Assembly (NCBI GenBank): GCA_011051815.1
Contig: DRKK01000186.1
Coordinates: forward strand, 1 to 9,953
Direction: 5' to 3'
DNA from: Sphingomonadales bacterium
GTDB lineage: Bacteria; Pseudomonadota; Alphaproteobacteria; Sphingomonadales; Emcibacteraceae
DNA length: 9,953 nt
Under the pieces are notes generated by a model. The model ran no database searches. It had not been told where the DNA came from and saw only the letters and a list, made by a program, of their open reading frames with translations. A program made the position numbers and the translations under genes. Position 1 is the stretch's first letter. Each line of letters begins with the position of its first letter. Shown one piece after another: positions 3,874-9,953 of this stretch.

Positions 3874-6795
3874 CTATTTCTTTGATTTAAGCTGATCCTT
3901 CAGCCCGGCCAGCGCGGCAAAGGGACTATGAGGATCCGGGGCCGGGCCTTTGCGCTGAGGCTTCTTAGGTTTCGGCCCGCCAGCCTTCGGTCCCCCGGGC
4001 TTGCTCTTGAATTTACCCGGCGTGCCCTTTGGTTTGGCGGCCTGTGGTTTTTTAGGCCCCCGATGCTGTGGCTTCTGATAGGGCTGATGATGAAACAGGA
4101 AGATTTTTTCCGGCTCGGCGGATTTTTCGGCTTCGTCCGGTTTGTCTTCTACCTTGTCTTCTACTTTGTCTTCTGGCTTGTCTTCTACCTTTTCTTCTGT
4201 TTTTTCCACAGGCTTTTCTTCGGATTTTTCGGCAGGCTTTTCTTCCACATCCGGGGTCCGGGCGGCGATTATCTTTGCCGCTTCTTCCGGCGTATATTCC
4301 TTTTGCACATAGCCCAGATAGGCCATGATTTCCACAAAGTCATCACCGCTGGTGCCCACAAGGCTCATCAAATCAGGATCGGCAGGAAAGGGGCCTTTCA
4401 GGGAAGTTTCCCGGGCCGCATTGGCCAGCCTCTCCAACATATCCAGGCGCACCGCATTCTTGCCCGTCACCCGGTAACCGGAGACCTCATAAAAGGCGCG
4501 CGGCGCTTTCTGGTCAATGGTGATGGTGCATAGTCCCGCCACCGGAATATCTGGCAGGCGGTCCATATCATTGAACAGCGCCCATAAAAACAGCCGCAAC
4601 TGGGCCGGGGCCGGTTTGAGCAGAGCAGGGATATAAAGACTGGCCGAGCCGAGCCAGATACCCAGCTGTTTCATCTGAAAACGGCCCACGCTGTCCACGC
4701 CGCGAAAATCACGGGCGATCATACGGCGGGGAATAGTACCCAGCTTTTCCAGCATCTGAAAGGCAATGCCCCGCGCCATGCCATCAATGAGCGGCTTGCC
4801 CGCGCCGTCCTTGGCACCGTTCACGGCCTCTTTCAGGGCAAAAAGCGGGGCCAGTATCTCACCCACATGGGCCGCGAGCCAGCGGTCCACCCGCGCCTGC
4901 ACCTGCGCCAGTATTTCACCCTGAAGATTTGGGGTCGGCGTGACAACGGCTTTCGGCGATAATATGTCCGCACCCTTTTCCACCCGGGCAATGGCAATGC
5001 CGCGCCAGTTGATGGTGGAACGGGTCATGGGGTCGCCCAGAATAAGGCTCAGCTCCCCGTCCTCGGCCTGATCAAGGGCATCGGCCTTGTTCTTGATCTC
5101 AAGGCTCAGAATCTTGTCGGCGGCGGCGCGCAGTATCTTGCTGTCCTCACCATAAGCGGCGGCATCTTCCTTGAACTGGAATCCTTCCAGCGTGCCGATG
5201 AAATGGCCTTCCACGTAAATGCTGCCATCGTCCTCAATATCTGCCATTAAATTTCCTTTTTGACGTAATTCTCTCATCAAATGCGACATCCGCCGATCCA
5301 CAAAGCGATGTGTCAGACGTTCATGTAGCGCATCTGACAGGCGATCTTCAATATCTCTTGTCATTTCCTGCCAATATTTTGCATCATCGAACCAGGCTGC
5401 CCGGTGGGAAATATAGGTCCATGTGCGCATATGACTGATGCGGGACGACAGGGTATCTATGTCCCCCTTAACCTTGTCCAACGGCAGGATTTCACGGGCC
5501 AGCCAGTCCGGGCTTAACCGCCCGTCATCGGCAGAAGTCTGCCGATATATATGGCACAGCAACCGGATATGCTCCTCGTCAGACACCTTGCGAAAGTCGG
5601 GAATCTGACAAACTTCCCACAGGCTTTTCAGGGCCGCCGGACCGCCCAGACGGTCCCTTATATCCGCCATATTTATCATCTGCCGCAGGGAGGCGAGATC
5701 AATATTCTCTTGCGTTCTACTTAGGCCTTTTCGCCCCGGCGCGGCGTCCAAAGACCGAATCAGGGCGGTGGGATGGCCATAGTCAAGATTACTATTGCGC
5801 CATTGCAGGACGGTGAGCGGGGCAAATTCGTGATTTTCCACCGCATAGACCATATCATCGCGCAGGCCCGCGTCCATCCCATCCAACAGGCAGCCAAAAG
5901 TGCCGTTGGTCATATAACGCCCGGCCCGGCCCGCGATCTGTGCCACCTCGGACGGGGTCAGGGGCCGCATGCGCCGACCGTCAAACTTGGCAGTCCCGGC
6001 AAAGCACACATGATCAATATCCATATTCAGCCCCATCCCGATGGCGTCAGTCGCCACCAGAAAATCCACATCGCCGTTCTGATAAAGCTCTACCTGTTTA
6101 TTGCGGGTGCGGGGGCTAAGCGATCCCATAACCACCGCCGCCCCGCCCTTTTGCCGGCGCAGCATCTCCGCATAGCCATAAACATTATGGGCAGAAAAGG
6201 TGATCAGGGCTGTGCGCCGATGCAGACGGGAAAGTTTTTTCGGATCGGTATAGATCAGTTCGGAAAAACGGGGCCGGGTGATAAATTCCACGTCCGGTAC
6301 AAAACGGCGGATCAGCGGGGCGATGATTTCAGACCCCATGAACATGGTCTCCTCCGTCCCCCTTGCGCGCATCAGCCGGTCGGTAAAAACGTGGCCCCGT
6401 TCCTCATCAGCGGCCAGCTGAATCTCATCCACCGCGAGGAAAGCCACGGTTTTCTCCACGGGCATGCTTTCCACCGTACAGACCCACCAGCGCGGATGGC
6501 GGGGAATGATTTTCTCCTCCCCCGTAATCAGGGCCACGGTATTTTTACCCGCCGGATTTTGCGGTGAGGCAACAATCCGGTCATAAATCTCCCGCGCGAG
6601 CAGACGTAGCGGCAGACCGATCATGCCCGACGCATGGCCCAGCATCCGTTCCACCGCCAGATGAGTTTTCCCCGTATTGGTCGGCCCCAGGATCGCCCGC
6701 ACCCGGCTTGAGCTCTGCACCGCGTGATTGGATAAGTTTTTCATACTGCCAAGATTCATGGGAAGGGGGTAGCATAAACGAGGGGAAAAGAACAT
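3874..6795 (-). CDS. Suv3-like superfamily 2 RNA helicase with charged, disordered C-terminal tail
   Basis: This 973-residue protein contains Walker A GPTNTGKT (37-44), DEIQ as motif II (123-126, the form found in mitochondrial Suv3), MGSE (153-156), motif IV-like VVMGSLSPRTR (221-231), motif V VATDAIGMGLNMD (247-259) and motif VI QIAGRAGR (286-293). Suv3 unwinds RNA with the degradosome; the alphaproteobacterial form is presumed to act in RNA turnover or ribosome-linked work. The middle (about 300-840) is a helical C-terminal region. Residues about 846-905 form an E/K/D-rich repeat tail, then a Lys/Pro/Gly-rich basic stretch ends in SPFAALAGLKDQLKSKK, probably a short binding motif. The start at 6795 is uncertain: Met13 and Met18 are alternatives and none has a good ribosome site. 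It is followed by the S4 gene and is divergent from blaI. Confidence 0.92.
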   Translation of the reverse strand: MFFSPRLCYPLPMNLGSMKNLSNHAVQSSSRVRAILGPTNTGKTHLAVERMLGHASGMIGLPLRLLAREIYDRIVASPQNPAGKNTVALITGEEKIIPRHPRWWVCTVESMPVEKTVAFLAVDEIQLAADEERGHVFTDRLMRARGTEETMFMGSEIIAPLIRRFVPDVEFITRPRFSELIYTDPKKLSRLHRRTALITFSAHNVYGYAEMLRRQKGGAAVVMGSLSPRTRNKQVELYQNGDVDFLVATDAIGMGLNMDIDHVCFAGTAKFDGRRMRPLTPSEVAQIAGRAGRYMTNGTFGCLLDGMDAGLRDDMVYAVENHEFAPLTVLQWRNSNLDYGHPTALIRSLDAAPGRKGLSRTQENIDLASLRQMINMADIRDRLGGPAALKSLWEVCQIPDFRKVSDEEHIRLLCHIYRQTSADDGRLSPDWLAREILPLDKVKGDIDTLSSRISHMRTWTYISHRAAWFDDAKYWQEMTRDIEDRLSDALHERLTHRFVDRRMSHLMRELRQKGNLMADIEDDGSIYVEGHFIGTLEGFQFKEDAAAYGEDSKILRAAADKILSLEIKNKADALDQAEDGELSLILGDPMTRSTINWRGIAIARVEKGADILSPKAVVTPTPNLQGEILAQVQARVDRWLAAHVGEILAPLFALKEAVNGAKDGAGKPLIDGMARGIAFQMLEKLGTIPRRMIARDFRGVDSVGRFQMKQLGIWLGSASLYIPALLKPAPAQLRLFLWALFNDMDRLPDIPVAGLCTITIDQKAPRAFYEVSGYRVTGKNAVRLDMLERLANAARETSLKGPFPADPDLMSLVGTSGDDFVEIMAYLGYVQKEYTPEEAAKIIAARTPDVEEKPAEKSEEKPVEKTEEKVEDKPEDKVEDKVEDKPDEAEKSAEPEKIFLFHHQPYQKPQHRGPKKPQAAKPKGTPGKFKSKPGGPKAGGPKPKKPQRKGPAPDPHSPFAALAGLKDQLKSKK
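4141..4200. repeat. 12-bp tandem repeat inside the helicase tail
   Basis: Five 12-bp units with consensus CTTGTCTTCTAC (plus strand) sit head to tail and encode repeats of E-D-K-V/P on the minus strand, around helicase residues 866-885. The third unit ends in GG and the last is diverged. Slippage could lengthen or shorten the tail in 4-residue steps without breaking the frame. Confidence 0.8.
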
Positions 6796-6809
6796 CCTGT
6801 TTTCTTTCT

Positions 6810-6823
6810 ACTAAAAAATTAGT
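6810..6823. promoter_or_regulatory. BlaI-type operator O1
   Basis: ACTAA-AAAA-TTAGT is a perfect 14-bp palindrome ending on the first base of the -35 hexamer of the blaI promoter and 15 nt from the helicase start codon. The ACTA...TAGT half-site arrangement resembles known BlaI/MecI operators (TACTA/TAGTA cores). It is repeated downstream as O2 with one base change. Binding by the adjacent BlaI is inferred from context. Confidence 0.75.
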
Positions 6824-6851
6824 TGACAGATGGAGTAGCCCCTTATATGGT
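6823..6851 (+). promoter_or_regulatory. Promoter of blaI-blaR1
   Basis: TTGACA (6823-6828), 17 bp, TATGGT (6846-6851): a perfect -35 and a partial -10. A TATATG at 6844-6849 is an alternative -10 with 15-bp spacing. Initiation near 6858 would put operator O2 just inside the transcript, and O1 touches the -35, so a repressor on either site would block the promoter. Confidence 0.7.
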
Positions 6852-6858
6852 AGTAAAA

Positions 6859-6872
6859 ACTAAATAATTAGT
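6859..6872. promoter_or_regulatory. BlaI-type operator O2
   Basis: ACTAA-ATAA-TTAGT matches O1 in 13 of 14 positions and lies 49 bp from it, start to start. It covers the predicted transcription start and ends 10 nt before the TTG start of blaI. An outward-facing partial dyad (TAGT-AAAA-ACTA, 6851-6862) shares its left half-site, giving a cluster of evenly spaced half-sites. Confidence 0.75.
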
Positions 6873-6882
6873 AGATGATATT

Positions 6883-7269
6883 TTGACCCGTAAAAAACCA
6901 ACCACTCTGACCGAATTTGAACAACGCATCATGACCATTTTGTGGGACAGACAAGAGGCTTCTGTGCGCGAGGTCTGTGACAGTCTTTCCCGGGAAAAGC
7001 CCGTGGCCTATACGACCATTCTGACCATGTTGAAAATTCTAAAAGACAAGGGATTTGTTGCCCATCGTAAGCAGGGCAAGGCCTTTATCTATCACCCGCT
7101 TGTAAATCAAAAGGAAGCTCGGAAATCCGCCCTGACCAAATTGATTAATCAGCTTTTCCAAGGCTCCCCGGAAATACTGGCTCAGCATTTGATCGCTGAA
7201 AACAACCTCGACCTTGCAGAGATAAAGGCCCTGCAAGACAGTCTTGGCGATACAGAGGAAAAGGCGTGA
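6883..7269 (+). CDS. blaI: BlaI/MecI-family winged-helix repressor
   Basis: This 128-residue protein has the standard BlaI layout. A winged helix covers about 8-74, with recognition helix AYTTILTMLKILKDKGF at 42-58 and wing VAHRKQGKAFIYHPLV. A helical dimerisation region (about 75-125) is the part that is cut by the partner protease in Staphylococcus. The start is TTG at 6883. The nearby ATG at 6875 is out of frame and terminates after three codons, and the next in-frame ATG (codon 17) would remove the first helix. There is no good ribosome site, so expression is probably low. It is followed 4 nt later by the M56 protease gene. Twin palindromes at its promoter indicate autorepression. The symbol reflects family, not a proven role in beta-lactam resistance. 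Confidence 0.93.
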   Translation: MTRKKPTTLTEFEQRIMTILWDRQEASVREVCDSLSREKPVAYTTILTMLKILKDKGFVAHRKQGKAFIYHPLVNQKEARKSALTKLINQLFQGSPEILAQHLIAENNLDLAEIKALQDSLGDTEEKA

Positions 7270-7273
7270 TCAT

Positions 7274-8536
7274 ATGGCTAATCTGACGGACATAATGATC
7301 TCTCTCGCCATGCAACAACTCTGGCAGGCCACAGCCCTTGCCGTCATGCTTTTCTTGACCCTCAAGGCCATGCCGCGCCTGAGCTATGAAATACGTTCAT
7401 GGCTGTGGCTCGCCGCTTTTATGCTGGCGGTCTTTATGCCCTTGGCCATATTCCTGCCCGGGGGCAGTGGTGCGGGGGAAATACAGGGCTTTCTGTTTGA
7501 AAATATTGCCCCCAGCGGTAATGAACAGATCACCCCCAACAGTCCGATAAATTTTTATTTTTGGGGCGCGACCTTATGGATGATAGGGACAGTCTTTCAA
7601 CTGACGCGGCTTTGTCGTTCCGTACTTCATACCCGCCGGATCATTAATGATGCCAGAATATTGCCGGATGGATTTCTTGCCCCTGTTGATGGCGGTGATT
7701 ATCCGGTCTATTGTTCAGATCAGATTTCAGGGCCATTGGTTACGGGCGTCTTTCGGCAAATCATTCTGCTGCCCCCCACCATGACAGGTCGCTTGTCCCC
7801 GGATGTTCTAAGACAAATTCTATATCATGAATATGCTCATATTCAACGCCATGATATTCGCATTATATTTGTCCAGAAAATCCTCTCCGCCCTCTATTGG
7901 TGGAACCCTGTGCTTTACCTGATAGGCTATCAGATCAACCAGAGCCGGGAAATGGCTTGTGATGAACGGGCGGTATTGCAAAGCCGCAATATTCAGAATT
8001 ACACCCGTTCCCTCCTGTCCGGCGCAGAGCATATTCTTATCACCGAACAATCCCCCCTGATGGTTGGAATTTTCCATAACCGGAAAGGCCTGACCCAACG
8101 CATTGAAAGGTTAAAAAACATGAATATCAAAATGATAAAACACAATAAAACCGCCAGCCTGTTCTGGTGCCTGTCATTGATCGGCCTGACATTGGCCACG
8201 GTTTATACGCTCACCCCGCGTCTGGCAACGGCAAGTCAGGATGTTCTGGCCAGTGAAGCGGATAGAAACCTGCTCCCCATATCCCAAACCCCGCCTGTTT
8301 ATCCCCAACAAGCGCAGGAACTAAAACTGGAAGGCTATGTCATCGTTATGTTCGACATAATGGCGGACGGCACCACGGCCAATGTTACCATCAGGGAGTC
8401 CTCAAACAAGATTTTCAATGAGCCATCAATCATCACCGCCAAGAGCCTGACCTATGAACCCCGGCAAAACAAGAGGGTAATAAAAAATATTCCCTATAAA
8501 ATAGTCTATACATTAGGCAACGCAAAAGCCCTGTAA
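7274..8536 (+). CDS. BlaR1-type M56 membrane metalloprotease with TonB C-terminal-like sensor domain
   Basis: The ATG at 7274 (AAGG about 9 nt upstream, inside the end of blaI) gives 420 residues; an upstream TTG at 7244 is less likely. Hydrophobic helices lie near residues 6-30, 36-62 and 92-115. The M56 zinc protease loop follows, with HEYAH (185-189) and the third-ligand glutamate E226 in REMACDER. A fourth helix is at about 294-313. The remaining part (338-416: PPVYPQQAQELKLEGYVIVMFDI, then SLTYEP) looks like a TonB C-terminal domain, not the penicillin-binding domain of BlaR1. The usual model is that an external signal activates the cytoplasmic protease, which inactivates BlaI and derepresses the operon. 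The signal here is unknown, perhaps an envelope or outer-membrane condition. Confidence 0.88.
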   Translation: MANLTDIMISLAMQQLWQATALAVMLFLTLKAMPRLSYEIRSWLWLAAFMLAVFMPLAIFLPGGSGAGEIQGFLFENIAPSGNEQITPNSPINFYFWGATLWMIGTVFQLTRLCRSVLHTRRIINDARILPDGFLAPVDGGDYPVYCSDQISGPLVTGVFRQIILLPPTMTGRLSPDVLRQILYHEYAHIQRHDIRIIFVQKILSALYWWNPVLYLIGYQINQSREMACDERAVLQSRNIQNYTRSLLSGAEHILITEQSPLMVGIFHNRKGLTQRIERLKNMNIKMIKHNKTASLFWCLSLIGLTLATVYTLTPRLATASQDVLASEADRNLLPISQTPPVYPQQAQELKLEGYVIVMFDIMADGTTANVTIRESSNKIFNEPSIITAKSLTYEPRQNKRVIKNIPYKIVYTLGNAKAL

Positions 8537-8553
8537 AAACACCCCCACTTAAG

Positions 8554-8621
8554 TCGTCATTCCGATGAAAACAGACATCCAGTTTTCTGAGGCTGGATTC
8601 CTGCCTGCGCAGGAATGACGA
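8554..8621. repeat. MITE/REP-like palindromic element
   Basis: This 68-bp element is bounded by perfect 10-bp terminal inverted repeats (TCGTCATTCC / GGAATGACGA). Inside are a second hairpin, ATTCCTGC-CTGC-GCAGGAAT (8597-8616), and a third pair ATCCAG / CTGGAT (8577-8582, 8593-8598). It resembles the dispersed proteobacterial repeats ending in GGAATGACG. Outside it, AAAACAC (8536-8542) and GTGTTTT (8638-8644) extend the dyad. It lies between the convergent M56 and AT-rich genes and could act as a bidirectional terminator. No target-site duplication is obvious. Confidence 0.75.
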
Positions 8622-8665
8622 GGGGGGATTAAATGAAGTGTTTTGGCTTGCTTACAGCAAAATTA

Positions 8666-9097
8666 CTAATTTAACGTTTTTTCCACGTACTCAACACATT
8701 GAGCAACTGAGATATCAAAAACACCCGCTTTGCCAGTATTAAATTCCTTTTTCCATATGCCATACCCTTCTTGATACTCCGGCAACTTATCTGTTTTGCC
8801 GATTAGTTTTATTAAACTAGTACGAAACGATTTTTCATTTATAGGTAAATGCGAAATACTTTCTGCAAATTTCTCCCCAGATACAAACTTGTGAATATTA
8901 ACGTCTTCAATACTAATATGGATAATGGCACCTTCCTTCATATTATCAATTTTTACTATCGTTAGGGTGGACCCTTGATCTTTATCACGTGTTTCATACA
9001 TCCATACTTGTCCAACTTCAAAGCCCTTAGCTGCAACTAATGAAAAAGAACCCACTGTACAAGAAATAATGTCCACAAATAACTTAGTTAATTTCAT
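8666..9097 (-). CDS. Protein of unknown function with possible signal peptide, AT-rich gene
   Basis: This 143-residue protein begins MKLTKLFVDIISCTVGSFSLVAAKG, a weak signal-peptide-like segment with possible cleavage after LVAA. The mature part opens with FEVGQVWMYETRDKDQGSTLTIVKIDNMKEGAIIHISIEDVNI. A VW.Y.TR....STLTI....IVHIS pattern is one I recall from uncharacterised gammaproteobacterial proteins, but I know no function. No catalytic motif is evident; the fold is probably beta-rich at the start and helical at the end. The gene is visibly richer in A and T than its neighbours and uses codons such as ATA, AAA and TTA more often. It lies next to a repeat element, both suggesting acquisition by transfer. 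A GAG about 7 nt before the ATG is a weak ribosome site. Confidence 0.8.
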   Translation of the reverse strand: MKLTKLFVDIISCTVGSFSLVAAKGFEVGQVWMYETRDKDQGSTLTIVKIDNMKEGAIIHISIEDVNIHKFVSGEKFAESISHLPINEKSFRTSLIKLIGKTDKLPEYQEGYGIWKKEFNTGKAGVFDISVAQCVEYVEKTLN

Positions 9098-9141
9098 GTC
9101 AGATCTCGCTTACATACACTTTTTGTTTTGACTATCTTAAA

Positions 9142-9953
9142 CTAAACCCGCGTTTCCAGCTCCAACCTCAACTTATCCACCACGTCGTAAATCAACGTCA
9201 GTTCCTGAATGGTTTTTTCTATGCGCGAAATGTCGGTCAGGTCTGAGAAGGCGCTACCGCCTTCGAAACTGTCTTCACCTTTTTTGATGGCCAGCAACAG
9301 GCGGCCATGGTCGAAGGCCAGTTGCAGATTGCCATGACCCACCGCCGCCGTTAAATCGCGGATGCGTTCCATAAAGCCCGGGGTCAAAAGGTAGCGGCTT
9401 TCCACCTGATCGGTGCCGTAGACCTCGAATATTTTTTCAAATTCCGGGTCCTCCAGCTTGATCCGCTCGCCGATCTTGCCGAATTTGGCAAAGAAATTGC
9501 CGAACTTGCTATAGTCCTTGGTGATGATGGTGGTGCCGGTGAAATTCTTGTGAAAGTCAAATTCACAGAGCAGTCCGCGAAAGACCGTGGTTCGCCGGGT
9601 TCGGCCCTTGCTGTCGCGGCTTTTGCGGATCAGCTTGGCCTCAAACAGGTTGAAATCAACCCCCTTCACATAGCCAATGATCTGATCCTCCAGCTTGCGT
9701 TCATGGTGGGACGGAATCAGGTCAAGCTCCCCTAGCCGGGTCAGGGACACGGCGCGCGGTTTAAGGTGGTACTCCAGTCCCAGAAAACGGCACAGGCTGG
9801 TCATGGTCCGCACCTTTGCCGCCTCCTGCAAGGCGGCGAGGGGACGATAGGCGAAATAGCCCAGCCCCAAAACCGCAATCCCCACTAGGACCAGAACTTG
9901 CGGCTCCGCAGAGGTCATATTCAGGATAATAAGCGCGGCAATGATCCCCGCCA
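9142..9953 (-). CDS. DUF3137-family membrane protein, 5' end beyond the window
   Basis: An ATG at 9918 would give 258 residues, but the frame stays open to the window edge. The upstream codons encode hydrophobic residues (AGIIAALIILN), which with VLVLVGIAVLGLGYF look like the paired N-terminal helices of DUF3137 proteins. The real start is therefore probably outside, and about 269 residues are visible. After the helices come FAYRPLAALQE, a soluble region with FRGLLCEFDFHKNFTGTTIITKD, and LTPGFMERIRDLTAAVGHGNLQLAFDHGRLLLAIKKGEDSFE, features of this family of unknown function. It is not obviously linked to the AT-rich gene 44 nt downstream. Confidence 0.8.
   Translation of the reverse strand, partial: AGIIAALIILNMTSAEPQVLVLVGIAVLGLGYFAYRPLAALQEAAKVRTMTSLCRFLGLEYHLKPRAVSLTRLGELDLIPSHHERKLEDQIIGYVKGVDFNLFEAKLIRKSRDSKGRTRRTTVFRGLLCEFDFHKNFTGTTIITKDYSKFGNFFAKFGKIGERIKLEDPEFEKIFEVYGTDQVESRYLLTPGFMERIRDLTAAVGHGNLQLAFDHGRLLLAIKKGEDSFEGGSAFSDLTDISRIEKTIQELTLIYDVVDKLRLELETRV

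Noticed and set aside
3928..4533. Plus-strand open frame of 201 codons with Phe/Leu-rich stretches
   Set aside because: Its apparent membrane-like segments are the reverse of the Glu/Lys repeats in the helicase tail; no ribosome site or family match.
5773..6567. Long plus-strand open frame of 264 codons opposite the helicase
   Set aside because: It lies wholly antisense to the conserved helicase motifs, has no recognisable domain, and its residue mix (many His, Pro, Gly) is typical of an antisense shadow.
7244..7273. Earlier TTG start for the M56 protease gene
   Set aside because: It would add ten mostly charged residues before the first membrane helix and overlap blaI; the ATG at 7274 has a well-placed AAGG.
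6883..8536. Beta-lactam resistance locus
   Set aside because: No beta-lactamase or penicillin-binding protein gene is present, and the sensor lacks a recognisable penicillin-binding domain.
8804..8819. TAGTTT-TATT-AAACTA palindrome as another BlaI site
   Set aside because: The half-sites face the wrong way compared with O1/O2, and it lies inside an AT-rich coding region where such dyads arise by chance.
9918..9953. ATG at 9918 as the true start of the DUF3137 gene
   Set aside because: The frame stays open and hydrophobic upstream, matching a first membrane helix expected in this family, so the gene probably begins outside the window.

Overview
This window looks like the chromosome of a medium-GC alphaproteobacterium. 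The evidence is a Suv3-type RNA helicase, an Hsp15-like S4 protein, a seven-iron ferredoxin (FdxA) and a CdnL/CarD regulator in the same order and orientation, an arrangement I recall as common in alphaproteobacteria. Mixed TTG/GTG starts and the general protein style fit, but I cannot name a genus. An order such as Kordiimonadales, Emcibacterales or Sneathiellales is only a guess.

Layout. At the left edge (213 down to 1, minus) is the start of a metallophosphoesterase-like gene whose metal-binding motifs look degenerate. A clear hairpin-plus-T-tract terminator (266-296) separates it from carD (824-321, minus). A 356-base gene-free stretch with a 23-bp inverted repeat and repeated AAATAGC motifs lies before fdxA (1516-1181, minus). 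Then come a TerB-like gene and a TetR-type regulator (2750-1647, minus). These two form a tight pair driven by a near-consensus promoter whose -10 box is embedded in an 11-bp palindrome. Next are a membrane-anchored retropepsin-like aspartic protease (3387-2857), the S4 protein (3864-3469) and the large Suv3-like helicase (6795-3874), all minus. The protease and the tetR-terB pair therefore sit inside what would otherwise be the helicase-S4-fdxA-carD block.

Divergent from the helicase is a plus-strand two-gene module. It has a BlaI/MecI-family repressor (6883-7269) followed 4 nt later by a BlaR1/M56 membrane zinc protease (7274-8536), whose extracytoplasmic part is a TonB C-terminal-like domain rather than a penicillin-binding sensor. 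The 87-bp gap between helicase and blaI holds two almost identical ACTAA-N4-TTAGT palindromes bracketing a TTGACA-17-TATGGT promoter. This gives a self-contained sense-and-derepress circuit that might also act on the helicase. No beta-lactamase gene is present in the window.

The right side holds a small MITE/REP-like palindromic element (8554-8621), an AT-rich gene for a possibly exported protein of unknown function (9097-8666, minus), and a DUF3137-type membrane protein (minus). The DUF3137 gene is open to the window edge, so its true N-terminus lies outside.

The genes fall into a housekeeping RNA/transcription/redox group (helicase, S4, FdxA, CarD) and accessory regulatory inserts (TetR-TerB, BlaI-M56, repeat element plus AT-rich gene). 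The most interesting accessory unit is the BlaI/M56-TonB_C module with its twin operator.
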